From: Myxococcales bacterium
GTDB lineage: Bacteria > Myxococcota_A > Polyangia > Haliangiales > Haliangiaceae
Reading direction: 5' to 3'
Length of the DNA: 38,254 bases
Assembly: GCA_024222395.1 (NCBI GenBank)
Contig: JAAEPE010000088.1
Location: 1-38,254 of the forward strand
The position numbers and the translations under genes are program-made. Below the pieces are notes generated by a model. The model saw only the letters and a program-made list of their open reading frames with translations, did no database searches and was not told the origin of the DNA. Shown piece by piece: positions 24,638 to 32,805 of the stretch; within the stretch, counting starts at the first letter, position 1; every line of letters begins with the position of its first letter.

Positions 24638-25180
24638 CTAGCGGCGTAGGCGCTTCCACCAACGTGCCTTCTTGGCAGTTGGGGGCGAGTGCTCTTGTTG
24701 TGTAGCCGTCTCCATGCAGACCTCTGGCTCTGGCTCTGCAGGGGCGCAACTCATCTCGCTCACCGAAGGTGCTCTCTTGCGCGGCACGATGCACCTTAGC
24801 TCTTCGAACCAAACATCTTTTGGTGCAAGCATGTCGACCCCCGTACCCATGCCGATGTCGGCACGAGAAAACTCCTCCACCTCTGCGTCGGATAGTGGGT
24901 TGACTAGCGACCTATTCATCGACACCGCAGGAACAACCGACGGGGTTTCTTGCGCGAGGGACCAGCCGGCTCCCAAGGTGTGCTCTACCGCTTGTACATC
25001 GCGAATCTCCTCGGGGCGACACTCTTCTTCTAGGCACCAGTCATCATCTAGCTCTGCTGAGTCCCATTGTTTCTCGAATGCTGTTGTTGCTGCGCCCATT
25101 ACTGTAGCCCGTGCAATCCGGGGGCCATGTCTAGGAGCAGGTCTGTGCAGACCTATGGACTGGATATTTCTAATGCTCAC
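24638..25180 (-). CDS. Hypothetical acidic protein with basic C-terminus
   Basis: I do not recognise this gene. The reading frame gives 180 residues from GTG 25180, or 153 from ATG 25099 (MGAATTAFEKQWD). Neither has a strong ribosome site, and the residues before Met28 look less protein-like. The product is acidic, with DDDWCLEEECRPEEIRD near the start, PLSDAEVEEFSRADIG in the middle and a short basic tail KKARWWKRLRR. There is no signal peptide or membrane segment. It is convergent with the DUF4139 pair across the 12-bp array and divergent from the lipoprotein hydrolase gene. 25181-25349 shows no gene and no promoter I can defend. Confidence 0.5.
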   Translation of the reverse strand: MSIRNIQSIGLHRPAPRHGPRIARATVMGAATTAFEKQWDSAELDDDWCLEEECRPEEIRDVQAVEHTLGAGWSLAQETPSVVPAVSMNRSLVNPLSDAEVEEFSRADIGMGTGVDMLAPKDVWFEELRCIVPRKRAPSVSEMSCAPAEPEPEVCMETATQQEHSPPTAKKARWWKRLRR

Positions 25181-25349
25181 TTCGCGACCACTGGGGGGCG
25201 AATGTCCCAGGTTCGCCCTCGACGCCCCCAGCTAGAGGTCAAGACTCGCTGGTAGCCGGTCATTGGGAATTGGCAGTGATCCAGTTTAATCAGCACCTTG
25301 CCCGAGTTTCTTCTGCCCTCCGGGCTGGGCGCTTGGGTATTGTGCGCCC

Positions 25350-27377
25350 ATGAATCGGCGATCATTGGCGTTTGCGTGTGTTCTTCTTATCGGATGTGGC
25401 AATTCGGCCACAGAGCCAGTGAGCGACACCAAGGTGGTATTCGATCTCGCTGCGGACACCAGGTTCGAGGGCAGCTTCTTCGATGTGCCATTTCCCTCGG
25501 ATGCCAGACTCCTTGATGGGCGGCCCGATCTAGCCGGGTATCCAAATCCCGGCGACATCAAGCTGCTGAGCGACCTTGTTCCGCTCGGCGAGGGCCGCAA
25601 CGGCTTCTCGACCAATATGGCGAGCTTCTTTCAATTCACTGGAGCGCTATCCCCGAGGGTTGAGACCGACGTTATCGCAGCCGAGGCTGCTTCACCGATT
25701 CTGCTGATTGACGTTGACCCTGACTCCTCGGAGCGTGGCCGCCTCATTCCCACGGTTGCCCGCACACTCGTCAAAGACGACTATGTTCCCGAGAACGTTC
25801 TCGCAGTGGCCCCGCGCCCAGGGTTCATTCTGAGCGGCGAGCGCACGTACGCCATGGTCATCATGAAGAGTCTTGGCGACGCTGCGGGGGAAGAGCTAGG
25901 CGTGTCCGACGTCATCCGAACTCTTGCTGCCGGTGATGTTCCGGATGGTTCCGAGGGCGAGACCTACTCAGAACTCTACCAGCCTCTCTGGGAGACGCTA
26001 ACGATGCTCTCGATTGATTCGGCGGATGTCGCCGCCGCCACTGTCTACACTACGGGGGATGTGGTTGCGGAGCTGGCTGAGCTCAGTGATCAAATGCGCG
26101 GCGAGTATTCGGTGACTATCGATGGACTGGAAGTGGATGCGGACGATGGAGACCACGAGCGCTTCTGTGAGGTGCTTGGCACGGTGGACTTTCCCCAGTT
26201 TCAAGTTGGTACTCCACCTTTTCAGAGCGAGGGAACGTTCAGCATCGGGGACGATGGGCTGCCCGAGCTTCAGCGCACTGAACAAGCAGGAGTTGTACTC
26301 ACATTGCCGAAGGGGGAGATGCCGGTCGGAGGCTATCCATTGGCGATGTACTTTCACGGCAGCGGCGGTCTCTACCAACAAGTAGTCGACCGAGGGCGCG
26401 TTACCGAGGTTGGCGGCGAAACTACCAAGGGAGAGGGGCCTGCCTTTGTCTTGGCTCCCCACGGTTTCGCGATGGTTGGATCCGCACATCCAGTCAATCC
26501 AGAGCGTCTTCCCGGAGCCGACGACATCGAGTACCTCAATCTCAACAACCTCGCGACTCTGCCCTTCACGTTCCAGCAAGGATCCATCGAGCAGAGGCTA
26601 CTGCTCGACGCTCTGCTCGAAATCTCCATTCCCGAGAGTGCCCTCGAAGGATGTACCGGCATGAGCCTTCCAAGCGCGGAGGGCGGCTACCGCTTTGCCG
26701 AGGAGAAGATTGTTGCCATGGGGCAGAGTATGGGCGGCATGTACACCAACATCATTGGCGCCATCGAGCCCCGGATTGGCGCCGTTATTCCAACAGGTGC
26801 CGGCGGCATGTGGCACCTTTTCATCCTAGAGACCTCCATCGTCAAAGGCGCGCGGGGGCTCCTAAGCGTGATCTTCCGAACGCCTGAGGCCGAGCTCAGC
26901 TACTTGCACCCGGTACTGCAGCTACTCGGGCTCTCATGGGAGGTCGCAGAACCCATGGTCTACATGCCGAGGCTCGGTCGAGATCCACTGCCCGGACATC
27001 CCGCACGGCCGGTCTATGAACCAGCCGGAGAAGGGGATAGCTACTTTCCAACGGTCATTTACGATGCAGCTGCTCTCTCCTATGGCAACGAGCAGGCCGG
27101 TGAGGAGGTCTGGACCAGCATGCAGGAAGGGCTCGCTCTCGACGGCAAGGAGGGGTTCCTGGAGTACCCGGTGGTTGGAAACCTGATGTCCTCCGCAGAG
27201 GATGCCTACACGGGAGTTATCGTGCAGTACGAGGGAGATGGTATCTACGATCCACACGCCATCTACGGTCAGCTCGACGAGGTCAAGTACCAGTATGCTT
27301 GCTTCTTGGAGACCTTCGTCGAGCGAGGGGCCGCAACACTCCCAGCACCAGCGCCGCTTGGCACGCCCTGTCCATAG
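25350..27377 (+). CDS. Lipoprotein alpha/beta hydrolase (esterase/lipase-like)
   Basis: This is a predicted secreted, lipid-anchored hydrolase of 675 residues. The signal ends in LIGC (Cys16), followed by GNSA. An N-terminal domain (about 25-230) starts KVVFDLAADTRFEGSFFDVPFPSDARLLDG, as in large bacterial lipase-like lipoproteins. The catalytic half has YFHGSGGLYQQ, an oxyanion-side motif, and the nucleophile elbow GQSMGG (Ser460). A likely late acid/His is in YEGDGIYDPHAIYG. The substrate is unknown. It is monocistronic; the IS-derived inverted-repeat element starts 5 bp after its stop. ATG 25350 is the only start that yields the full lipoprotein signal. Confidence 0.82.
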   Translation: MNRRSLAFACVLLIGCGNSATEPVSDTKVVFDLAADTRFEGSFFDVPFPSDARLLDGRPDLAGYPNPGDIKLLSDLVPLGEGRNGFSTNMASFFQFTGALSPRVETDVIAAEAASPILLIDVDPDSSERGRLIPTVARTLVKDDYVPENVLAVAPRPGFILSGERTYAMVIMKSLGDAAGEELGVSDVIRTLAAGDVPDGSEGETYSELYQPLWETLTMLSIDSADVAAATVYTTGDVVAELAELSDQMRGEYSVTIDGLEVDADDGDHERFCEVLGTVDFPQFQVGTPPFQSEGTFSIGDDGLPELQRTEQAGVVLTLPKGEMPVGGYPLAMYFHGSGGLYQQVVDRGRVTEVGGETTKGEGPAFVLAPHGFAMVGSAHPVNPERLPGADDIEYLNLNNLATLPFTFQQGSIEQRLLLDALLEISIPESALEGCTGMSLPSAEGGYRFAEEKIVAMGQSMGGMYTNIIGAIEPRIGAVIPTGAGGMWHLFILETSIVKGARGLLSVIFRTPEAELSYLHPVLQLLGLSWEVAEPMVYMPRLGRDPLPGHPARPVYEPAGEGDSYFPTVIYDAAALSYGNEQAGEEVWTSMQEGLALDGKEGFLEYPVVGNLMSSAEDAYTGVIVQYEGDGIYDPHAIYGQLDEVKYQYACFLETFVERGAATLPAPAPLGTPCP

Positions 27378-27382
27378 ATTTG

Positions 27383-27544
27383 CTAGACCGTCGAGCGAAA
27401 AGAATGACCGAGGATGGTGAGTTCTGATTTTTCGAGTGCAAGGCGCGAATGAGGATTTTGCCGGGGCAACTGACGAAATGAGCAACGCTGCAATCGGGAA
27501 AGCAGGGCCATTAGACCGATCATTATTTACGCTCGGCGGTCTAG
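27383..27544. mobile_element. MITE-like element related to the IS256-type copy
   Basis: About 162 bp are bounded by imperfect inverted repeats: CTAGACCGTCGAGCG at 27383 and its complement CGCTCGGCGGTCTAG ending at 27544. The right 67 bp (27480-27546) match 2686-2752 with 62 identities. The left end shares 24 of the first 28 bases with the same repeat. The middle (about 70 bp) has no transposase code, so this looks like a non-autonomous derivative. It fills nearly the whole gap between two convergent genes, and its right CTAG supplies the tauE stop codon. No target duplication is visible. Confidence 0.75.
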
Positions 27545-28245
27545 AGGCCGGCAAGTGCCAGGGCCGCACACACCACAGGCGTGCCGAATTCGATCCATCG
27601 CAATCGTGCATCACCGAGTCGGACTCGTATGTTGCGTCCCAGAATATTTCCTAGAAGGATGGCTGCCGCAATAAGCGCTACAGAGTACAATAGGCTGAAG
27701 TCGATAATGCCTGTTGTGGAGTAGCCGAGGATGCGGAATGTGTGGATGGCTGTTCCTGCACTCGCTCCCACCGCGATATAGCGGCCCCCGGTCATTCCCG
27801 CACTGAGAAGCAGAGGGCCGAGCAGGAAACCACCTCCTCCGGTGGTTGCGGAGAGAAGGCCAACGCCGGCCGCTCCCAGGCCGAGAAAGCGTTTGGGAAT
27901 GCAGAATCTGGAAGGTAACGCGAAGCGCAGAATCGCCAGTGCAGTCATCAGGGCTATGGCAACTTGCAGGATCCAGGATGGCGCCCTGCTCGCGACAAGA
28001 GCTCCCGCAAGCGCCCCTGGAATCGCGCCCATGACAACCGGAATAGCGATCTCGCCGTCCCAATCCTTGCGAAAGAGCCAGAGCCTCTGGGCGTTGCCAA
28101 AGACGAGGGCAAGCGAGCTCAGCGTAAGGGCCGTTAATGGGTCCCAAAGCAGCGCCAATGCGGATATTAGCAAGAGCCCACCTCCAAAGCCGCTTAGGGT
28201 AGTGATGAGTCCTGCGAGAATTCCTAGTGAGGCGAGCAGCAGCAT
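27541..28245 (-). CDS. TauE/SafE-family anion permease
   Basis: This is an inner-membrane permease of the TauE/SafE (DUF81) family, members of which export sulfite, sulfoacetate or related anions. The 234-residue product has about seven hydrophobic segments. It shows the family glycine motif GGGGFLLGPLLL preceded by GAAGVGLLSATT, plus LAGLITTLSGFGGGLLL near the N-terminus. Its stop codon TAG falls in the terminal repeat of the adjoining MITE-like element, so the last residues may differ from the ancestral gene. It is divergent from the LysR gene with 65 AT-rich bases between them, the usual layout for a regulator and its target. Confidence 0.85.
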   Translation of the reverse strand: MLLLASLGILAGLITTLSGFGGGLLLISALALLWDPLTALTLSSLALVFGNAQRLWLFRKDWDGEIAIPVVMGAIPGALAGALVASRAPSWILQVAIALMTALAILRFALPSRFCIPKRFLGLGAAGVGLLSATTGGGGFLLGPLLLSAGMTGGRYIAVGASAGTAIHTFRILGYSTTGIIDFSLLYSVALIAAAILLGNILGRNIRVRLGDARLRWIEFGTPVVCAALALAGL

Positions 28246-28310
28246 GGGAATTACACTAGGTCACAATGATGTATATGAAAATTCGATTGTTTTTATGGGT
28301 ATTATAGGAA

Positions 28311-29126
28311 ATGGTTATGTATGATGATTTGAGACATTTTCTACTCATCGCCAAACACGGCACCTTCACCGCTGCCGCCGAGAGAGCGCACCTAAGCCAA
28401 CCCGCGCTCTCCGCCTCTGTGAAACGACTGGAAGAGGACTTAGGGGGGCGGCTCTTTGACCGTGGACGGCATGGCGCAGAACTCACAGCCGCCGGAACTG
28501 CACTATTGCCCCATGCAAGCGCTATTCATGCCGCGCTGCTCGCTGGCCGTCGCGCCGTGGCCGAGATCGAGGGGCTGCTGGCTGGCGAAGTCCGAGTAGC
28601 TGCTGGTGCAACAGCGACAACGTATCTCTTACCCAAGATTCTCGCGCGCTTTCGCCGCAAACACGAAGGTATCAAGTTCCTCCTGCGCGAAGGTTATGCC
28701 CTCGACATCCGAGCTCACGTGGCATCTGGAGAACTCGACCTCGGCATCGTCACCGGAAAAGGTGACGATGTCTGGATGCAAGACGAACTCATCGTTGTAG
28801 CGTCGCCAAAGATTGATGCGCGAAGAGCAGGGTTCCTCACATTTCCCGAAGGCTCCTCGACCCGCGAGCTCTTGCAAAAGCACTACGGTGACGTGGAAAT
28901 CGTTATGGAGTTGGCCGGTATCGCCGCGGTAAAGGGAAACGTGCGAGCGGGCATGGGCAAGGCACTTCTTAGCCGCTCTGCTGTCGAGGCGGATCTAAGG
29001 GCAGGGCGCCTGGTCGAAGTTCGTAGCCGCAAGAGCCCGATTCGTCGCACTCTGAGCTTGGTGCACAGAGGCCAGGCCCGCTTGCCACCCGCGGCGGCAG
29101 CATTGCGGGTGGCCATCCTAGGATAG
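28311..29126 (+). CDS. LysR-family transcription regulator
   Basis: This 271-residue regulator has the LysR winged helix (YDDLRHFLLIAKHGTFTAAAERAHLSQPALSASVKRLEEDLGGRLFDR) and a substrate-binding domain starting GEVRVAAGATATTYLLPKIL. It is somewhat shorter than the usual 290-300 residues. The effector is unknown. Divergent pairing with tauE/safE suggests control of that permease, possibly in response to a sulfur anion (inference). ATG 28311 and the in-frame ATG 28317 are both possible. TATTAT (28300-28305) lies close upstream. The 28246-28310 gap is strikingly AT-rich compared with its surroundings. Confidence 0.9.
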   Translation: MVMYDDLRHFLLIAKHGTFTAAAERAHLSQPALSASVKRLEEDLGGRLFDRGRHGAELTAAGTALLPHASAIHAALLAGRRAVAEIEGLLAGEVRVAAGATATTYLLPKILARFRRKHEGIKFLLREGYALDIRAHVASGELDLGIVTGKGDDVWMQDELIVVASPKIDARRAGFLTFPEGSSTRELLQKHYGDVEIVMELAGIAAVKGNVRAGMGKALLSRSAVEADLRAGRLVEVRSRKSPIRRTLSLVHRGQARLPPAAAALRVAILG

Positions 29127-29141
29127 CCCTCTGGCCTTGTC

Positions 29142-32100
29142 CTATCGCGAGGCTGTTGCGGCGCTGTCCAGGCGATGCAAATAGAGTGTCCTAGCAGAGC
29201 GCACGCCATCACTCTCGCGAGCGATAATGGTCACGCGGTTGCTGCCGGGCCACAGTGGAATCTGTGCTTGGAAGTCGAGCTCCGCCACCGATGCGCCGTT
29301 TCTATTCGAACGATAGTAGACCTTTCGGTTGTCGATCTTGGCTTCTCGATTCGAGACGAAGATGTAGACGTCCTCAACTTTGGAGTCGTCCTTGACGGTA
29401 CCTGCGAGGCTGTATGTTGCACTCTTGGTTTCGAAAGTCGGGACCTTGAGCGAGAGGGCTGGAGGCGTGACCTGCATCCGCGCATCGACTCCGCCGAGTT
29501 TGGCTGCGCCGCCGCTCTTTTGTGTCATGCCTCGTTTCACAAAGCCCGGTCGCCCGTTGCCCATGTCTACGCGCAGCCAATCGATCAGTCTTCCTGTCAC
29601 ACGGAAAACAGTCCCCTTGCGCGCCTGTGCGATGAACGCAGATGTGTCGCTTGCACCCTCGAATACCGCTGCATCCTCGCTAATGCGGACTGAACCCTTG
29701 GCTGCGGCTGGGCCGGCCGATGCTGGACTCAGCGCATAGCTCAGCTTCTCGCTCACAGATTCGCCCAATCCTCCATCGTAGACTTGGAGCTCCACAGCTA
29801 TCTCTTTGCGCTTGGTACCAGGGGCAACAACGAATACGAACTCCACTACTTTGCTCTCCCCAGGGCCAAGGCTGTCGAGATCGAAGCGAGCTTTCTCGAG
29901 TTTGACCGAATCCCCAGAGGTATTGCGCAGTAGGGCAACCGTGTCCTCTGCCTCGCCCTTGCCTGTGTTGCGCACGGTGATGCGAAGCTTGTGCTTCTCG
30001 CCGGCTTGCACAAGTCCGTCGCCATTACCCTCGTCGATGACTTGGTGGGAGTAGGCGAAGACCGGCCGATCCGCCGCCATTACCCGCAGGCGGATGGGCT
30101 TCGTCGCAATGGAGTCGCCGGTTGCCTGGTTGGTTTCGAAGCGTAGGTAGCTCACTCGGTCTGGGGCGGAGCGCCGGATTCGAATGTGTGACGTCCAGGT
30201 CTTGGTCTCGCCCGGAGCAATGCTTCCAAAGAGCATCTCCCGGTCCTCAAATCCCATATCCTGAGATCGAATACGAGCCTGAACTCGATATGCCTGGGTC
30301 GTACCCTTGTTGGTGACGCTGCCTTTAACTTTCACGACGTCACCAGCCTTGGCTTGGTTGCCGCCTTCGAGCTCATAGGAAACGCCCAACTGAGGACTCT
30401 CGTGAGCCGCGGGTGCTGGAGTCCAATCGATCCCAAGCGCAGCAAGCTTCTCATGCAGGCGCTTGGCCGCCGCGGCTCGCGGGCTTGTGAGTGCGGTCGG
30501 AACGCCCTTGAGCGTCTGGCTGCGAGTTTCCTTACCGATGCTGGCTATGAGGTCTCGCGCAAAGCGTATTTCGAAATCCTCGACGATATCGTCGCTCTCC
30601 TCGTCCTCGAACTCTCCTTCTGGATCATCCGGCTCCAGTGGCTTGGTGCTCGACCTCTCGAAGACGAATCTGAGCTCGGCACGGCTGGCATCAGTCTCCT
30701 TGGCGTAGCTCGACTTGAGCGACGCTTTGAGGTCGCTCTCGCGATAGCGCTTCGAAGGAGGAAGTAGGCGAAGGTGATCGCTGGGTGCGGTGTTCTTCTT
30801 AGGTACGAACATACGCCGTAATTGCACATCAGGGGAGATGCCAAGCCCCTGGATGCTAAGGTCGCCGGGGGTTAGGTACTCCGCAATCGTAAGCTTGAGC
30901 GTTGAGGTATCATCGTTGTCGTAGAGGATTTGCACCGACCCCTTACCAAAGGAGGTGTCTCCGATGATGATGGCTCTGTCGAGGTTCTTGAGAGCGCCAG
31001 CCACAATCTCCGATGCGGACGCCGAGTTGCTATTCACTAGGACGGCCAGGGGGGCACGACTGAGTGTCTTTGCCCTGGATGCGCGATGCGCCTCTCGCTC
31101 GGAACCGCCTACCGTCGTCACGATGGTTCCACTGTCGACGAAGAGGTCAGATACGCGGATTGCTTGGTCGAGAAGACCGCCAGGATTGGAGCGCAAATCG
31201 AGCACGAAGGACTTGGCCCCCTTGTCGATTAGGTCGTGCAGGGCCTTCTGCGTCTCCTTTGTGGTTGGACTAGAGAACTGCTTAAGCTTTATGTATCCGA
31301 CGTTCTTGGAAAGCAATTTGCTCTGGACCGAGGCGACGCGAATGTGGGCGCGAACTAGGTCAAACTGCAGCTCTTGCTCTTGCCCGCGACGCTTGACGAA
31401 GACCGTTACCTTGGTGCCCTTCTTGCCTTTCATGCGTTTGACCGACTCTGTGAGCGTGAGATTCTCCGTTAGCTCGGCGTTGATTCGCACGATGTGATCA
31501 CGGGCGATGATTCCTGCCTTGATGGCGGGCGTATTCGGCATAGGGCGAATGACTGTGAGCTTCTTCTCTCGCATGCCAATGACAATGCCCAATCCCGCAA
31601 AGCCCCCGCCTGTGCTGGTGCGCATGTCGGCAGCTGCCTCAGGATCGAGGAGAACCGAATGGGGATCGAGGGTTTCGAGGATGCCGTTGGCGGCTGCATA
31701 CTCTACAGCAGCCAAGTCTGCCCTCGGATTCATATTGGCTTCGACGAAACGGAATATGCGCTTGAGATTCTTGGAGAGTCGCCAGGGCGAGTCGATATCG
31801 CTAGTCGAGAATGTCTGGCGCTTGTCGTTGACGTGCACCGTTATCGAATCATTAGCTCTGTCTGGATCGACAAGCACCTCGGGGATATTGAATTGCACCG
31901 AGTCGAGTGCAGCGAAGAGCATTTCCTTCGGGTCGATGCGGGATGGATCCACGTAGGACTCTTGCACCTTGATAAGCGTCTTGTTGACGATGTCGAGCGC
32001 CGCCAGATTGTGCTTCTGCAGCATGTCCGCGACTGCCACTCCGGGGGCTGCTCGCACTGGGCGATTGCCAACACCTATGTCGATGAGGCCCTCGGGGGAG

Positions 32101-32177
32101 GGGCGGGTGATGGTGAGTAAGAGGGCAGCGAGAGCGGCGCTGCCGATGATTAGCCAGGAACGGCTCAATCTGCGCAT
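29142..32177 (-). CDS. S41 C-terminal-processing peptidase, large (MXAN_5808-like)
   Basis: This is a 1011-residue envelope serine protease. The N-terminus has a signal or anchor helix (about 7-25). A PDZ domain is at about 188-265 (GFAGLGIVIGMREKKLTVIRPMPNTPAIKAG). The S41 catalytic domain is at about 290-450 with the Ser-Lys dyad Ser387 (NSASASEIVAGAL) and Lys412 (SFGKGSVQ), preceded by DLRSNPGGLL. The long C-terminal half has two immunoglobulin-like/CARDB-like segments (VTNKGTTQAYRVQARI, VRNTGKGEAEDTVALL). An SH3-like module follows (about 865-915, VFRVTGRLIDWLRVDMGNGRPGFVKRG), then a last beta domain. Standard CtpA is 400-480 residues, so more than half is accessory. The start ATG 32177 lies seven bases after a TATACT. 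Confidence 0.9.
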   Translation of the reverse strand: MRRLSRSWLIIGSAALAALLLTITRPSPEGLIDIGVGNRPVRAAPGVAVADMLQKHNLAALDIVNKTLIKVQESYVDPSRIDPKEMLFAALDSVQFNIPEVLVDPDRANDSITVHVNDKRQTFSTSDIDSPWRLSKNLKRIFRFVEANMNPRADLAAVEYAAANGILETLDPHSVLLDPEAAADMRTSTGGGFAGLGIVIGMREKKLTVIRPMPNTPAIKAGIIARDHIVRINAELTENLTLTESVKRMKGKKGTKVTVFVKRRGQEQELQFDLVRAHIRVASVQSKLLSKNVGYIKLKQFSSPTTKETQKALHDLIDKGAKSFVLDLRSNPGGLLDQAIRVSDLFVDSGTIVTTVGGSEREAHRASRAKTLSRAPLAVLVNSNSASASEIVAGALKNLDRAIIIGDTSFGKGSVQILYDNDDTSTLKLTIAEYLTPGDLSIQGLGISPDVQLRRMFVPKKNTAPSDHLRLLPPSKRYRESDLKASLKSSYAKETDASRAELRFVFERSSTKPLEPDDPEGEFEDEESDDIVEDFEIRFARDLIASIGKETRSQTLKGVPTALTSPRAAAAKRLHEKLAALGIDWTPAPAAHESPQLGVSYELEGGNQAKAGDVVKVKGSVTNKGTTQAYRVQARIRSQDMGFEDREMLFGSIAPGETKTWTSHIRIRRSAPDRVSYLRFETNQATGDSIATKPIRLRVMAADRPVFAYSHQVIDEGNGDGLVQAGEKHKLRITVRNTGKGEAEDTVALLRNTSGDSVKLEKARFDLDSLGPGESKVVEFVFVVAPGTKRKEIAVELQVYDGGLGESVSEKLSYALSPASAGPAAAKGSVRISEDAAVFEGASDTSAFIAQARKGTVFRVTGRLIDWLRVDMGNGRPGFVKRGMTQKSGGAAKLGGVDARMQVTPPALSLKVPTFETKSATYSLAGTVKDDSKVEDVYIFVSNREAKIDNRKVYYRSNRNGASVAELDFQAQIPLWPGSNRVTIIARESDGVRSARTLYLHRLDSAATASR

Positions 32178-32184
32178 TGCAGTT

Positions 32185-32190
32185 AGTATA
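32185..32190 (-). promoter_or_regulatory. Possible -10 box of the S41 peptidase gene
   Basis: TATACT (5 of 6 to consensus) on the minus strand ends seven bases before the ATG. If used, transcription would begin at or beside the start codon. I see no TGn extension and no good -35, and the upstream gene may also read through. Confidence 0.3.
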
Positions 32191-32233
32191 GCGCCTTGTC
32201 GTCTTGGAGCACGAAGCTTCCTCGTTCAATGCC

Positions 32234-32779
32234 TCACAACTTGATCTCGAATTCGCCTACTAGTCGTACCTTTGCCGCCAAGGCGCTGAGGATTTTCATA
32301 CGATCTTGCCCTCTCGGGAATTCACGGCGTACCCGCTCTAGTTCCGCAACGATTGTGTCGATACCCGAGCCGCTTGCAGCCAACTTCGCATCAAGCTCAC
32401 GGCGAAGGCGGGCGGCCAAGGCGGGGGCCACCCCTTGGGTCGAGATGGCGATGCGCAAGGCGCCTCTTTTGGCGAGGGCGGGGAAGGCAAAATCCGAGAA
32501 GGCCGGCTGGTCGTGAGCGTAGGAGAGCGTCGCGTGCTCTTGTGCCCACGTGGCCACCTCCGCATTCAAGGCGTCGACGCTCGAGTGCGCCACAACCAAG
32601 AAGTACTTCTCTGTCGGCCGCGCACCTTCTTGCCAGCGCTCCTCGGTCATTCGCTTGACATTCGCGTCGCCGTCTCGCAGGCGATCGAGGCGTTCATCCG
32701 CTCCGGGGCCGGTTCCTACGAGGAGTACGGCACGGTCGCGAAGATAGAGGCTGAGACTGAGGGCTGGGCGAGATGTCAC
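32234..32779 (-). CDS. Siroheme synthase N-terminal-type protein (precorrin-2 dehydrogenase-like)
   Basis: This 181-residue protein resembles the Met8/CysG N-terminal family that oxidises precorrin-2 to sirohydrochlorin with NAD. It starts with PALSLSLYLRDRAVLLVGTGPGADERLDRL, the dinucleotide-binding region. It continues with NAEVATWAQE and SDFAFPALAKRGALRIAISTQGVAPALAARLRRELD, the diagnostic block for this family. It is a little short, and the glycine motif is GTGPGA rather than GGGxVA, so the activity is likely but not certain. GTG 32779 is 26 bp from the divergent rpoH start. The S41 peptidase gene lies 56 bp downstream on the same strand. Confidence 0.8.
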   Translation of the reverse strand: MTSRPALSLSLYLRDRAVLLVGTGPGADERLDRLRDGDANVKRMTEERWQEGARPTEKYFLVVAHSSVDALNAEVATWAQEHATLSYAHDQPAFSDFAFPALAKRGALRIAISTQGVAPALAARLRRELDAKLAASGSGIDTIVAELERVRREFPRGQDRMKILSALAAKVRLVGEFEIKL

Positions 32780-32805
32780 TTTTGGTGCTAGCGTAGGCCT
32801 CCCTC

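Noticed and set aside
26934..27614. 226-codon minus-strand ORF across the hydrolase 3' end and the MITE-like element
   Set aside because: It is antisense to the well-supported hydrolase and lies across an IS-derived repeat; composition is that of a shadow frame.
28246..28310. Leaderless promoter for the LysR gene (TATTAT close to the start)
   Set aside because: There is no -35, no TGn extension and two possible start codons; the AT-rich gap makes chance matches likely.
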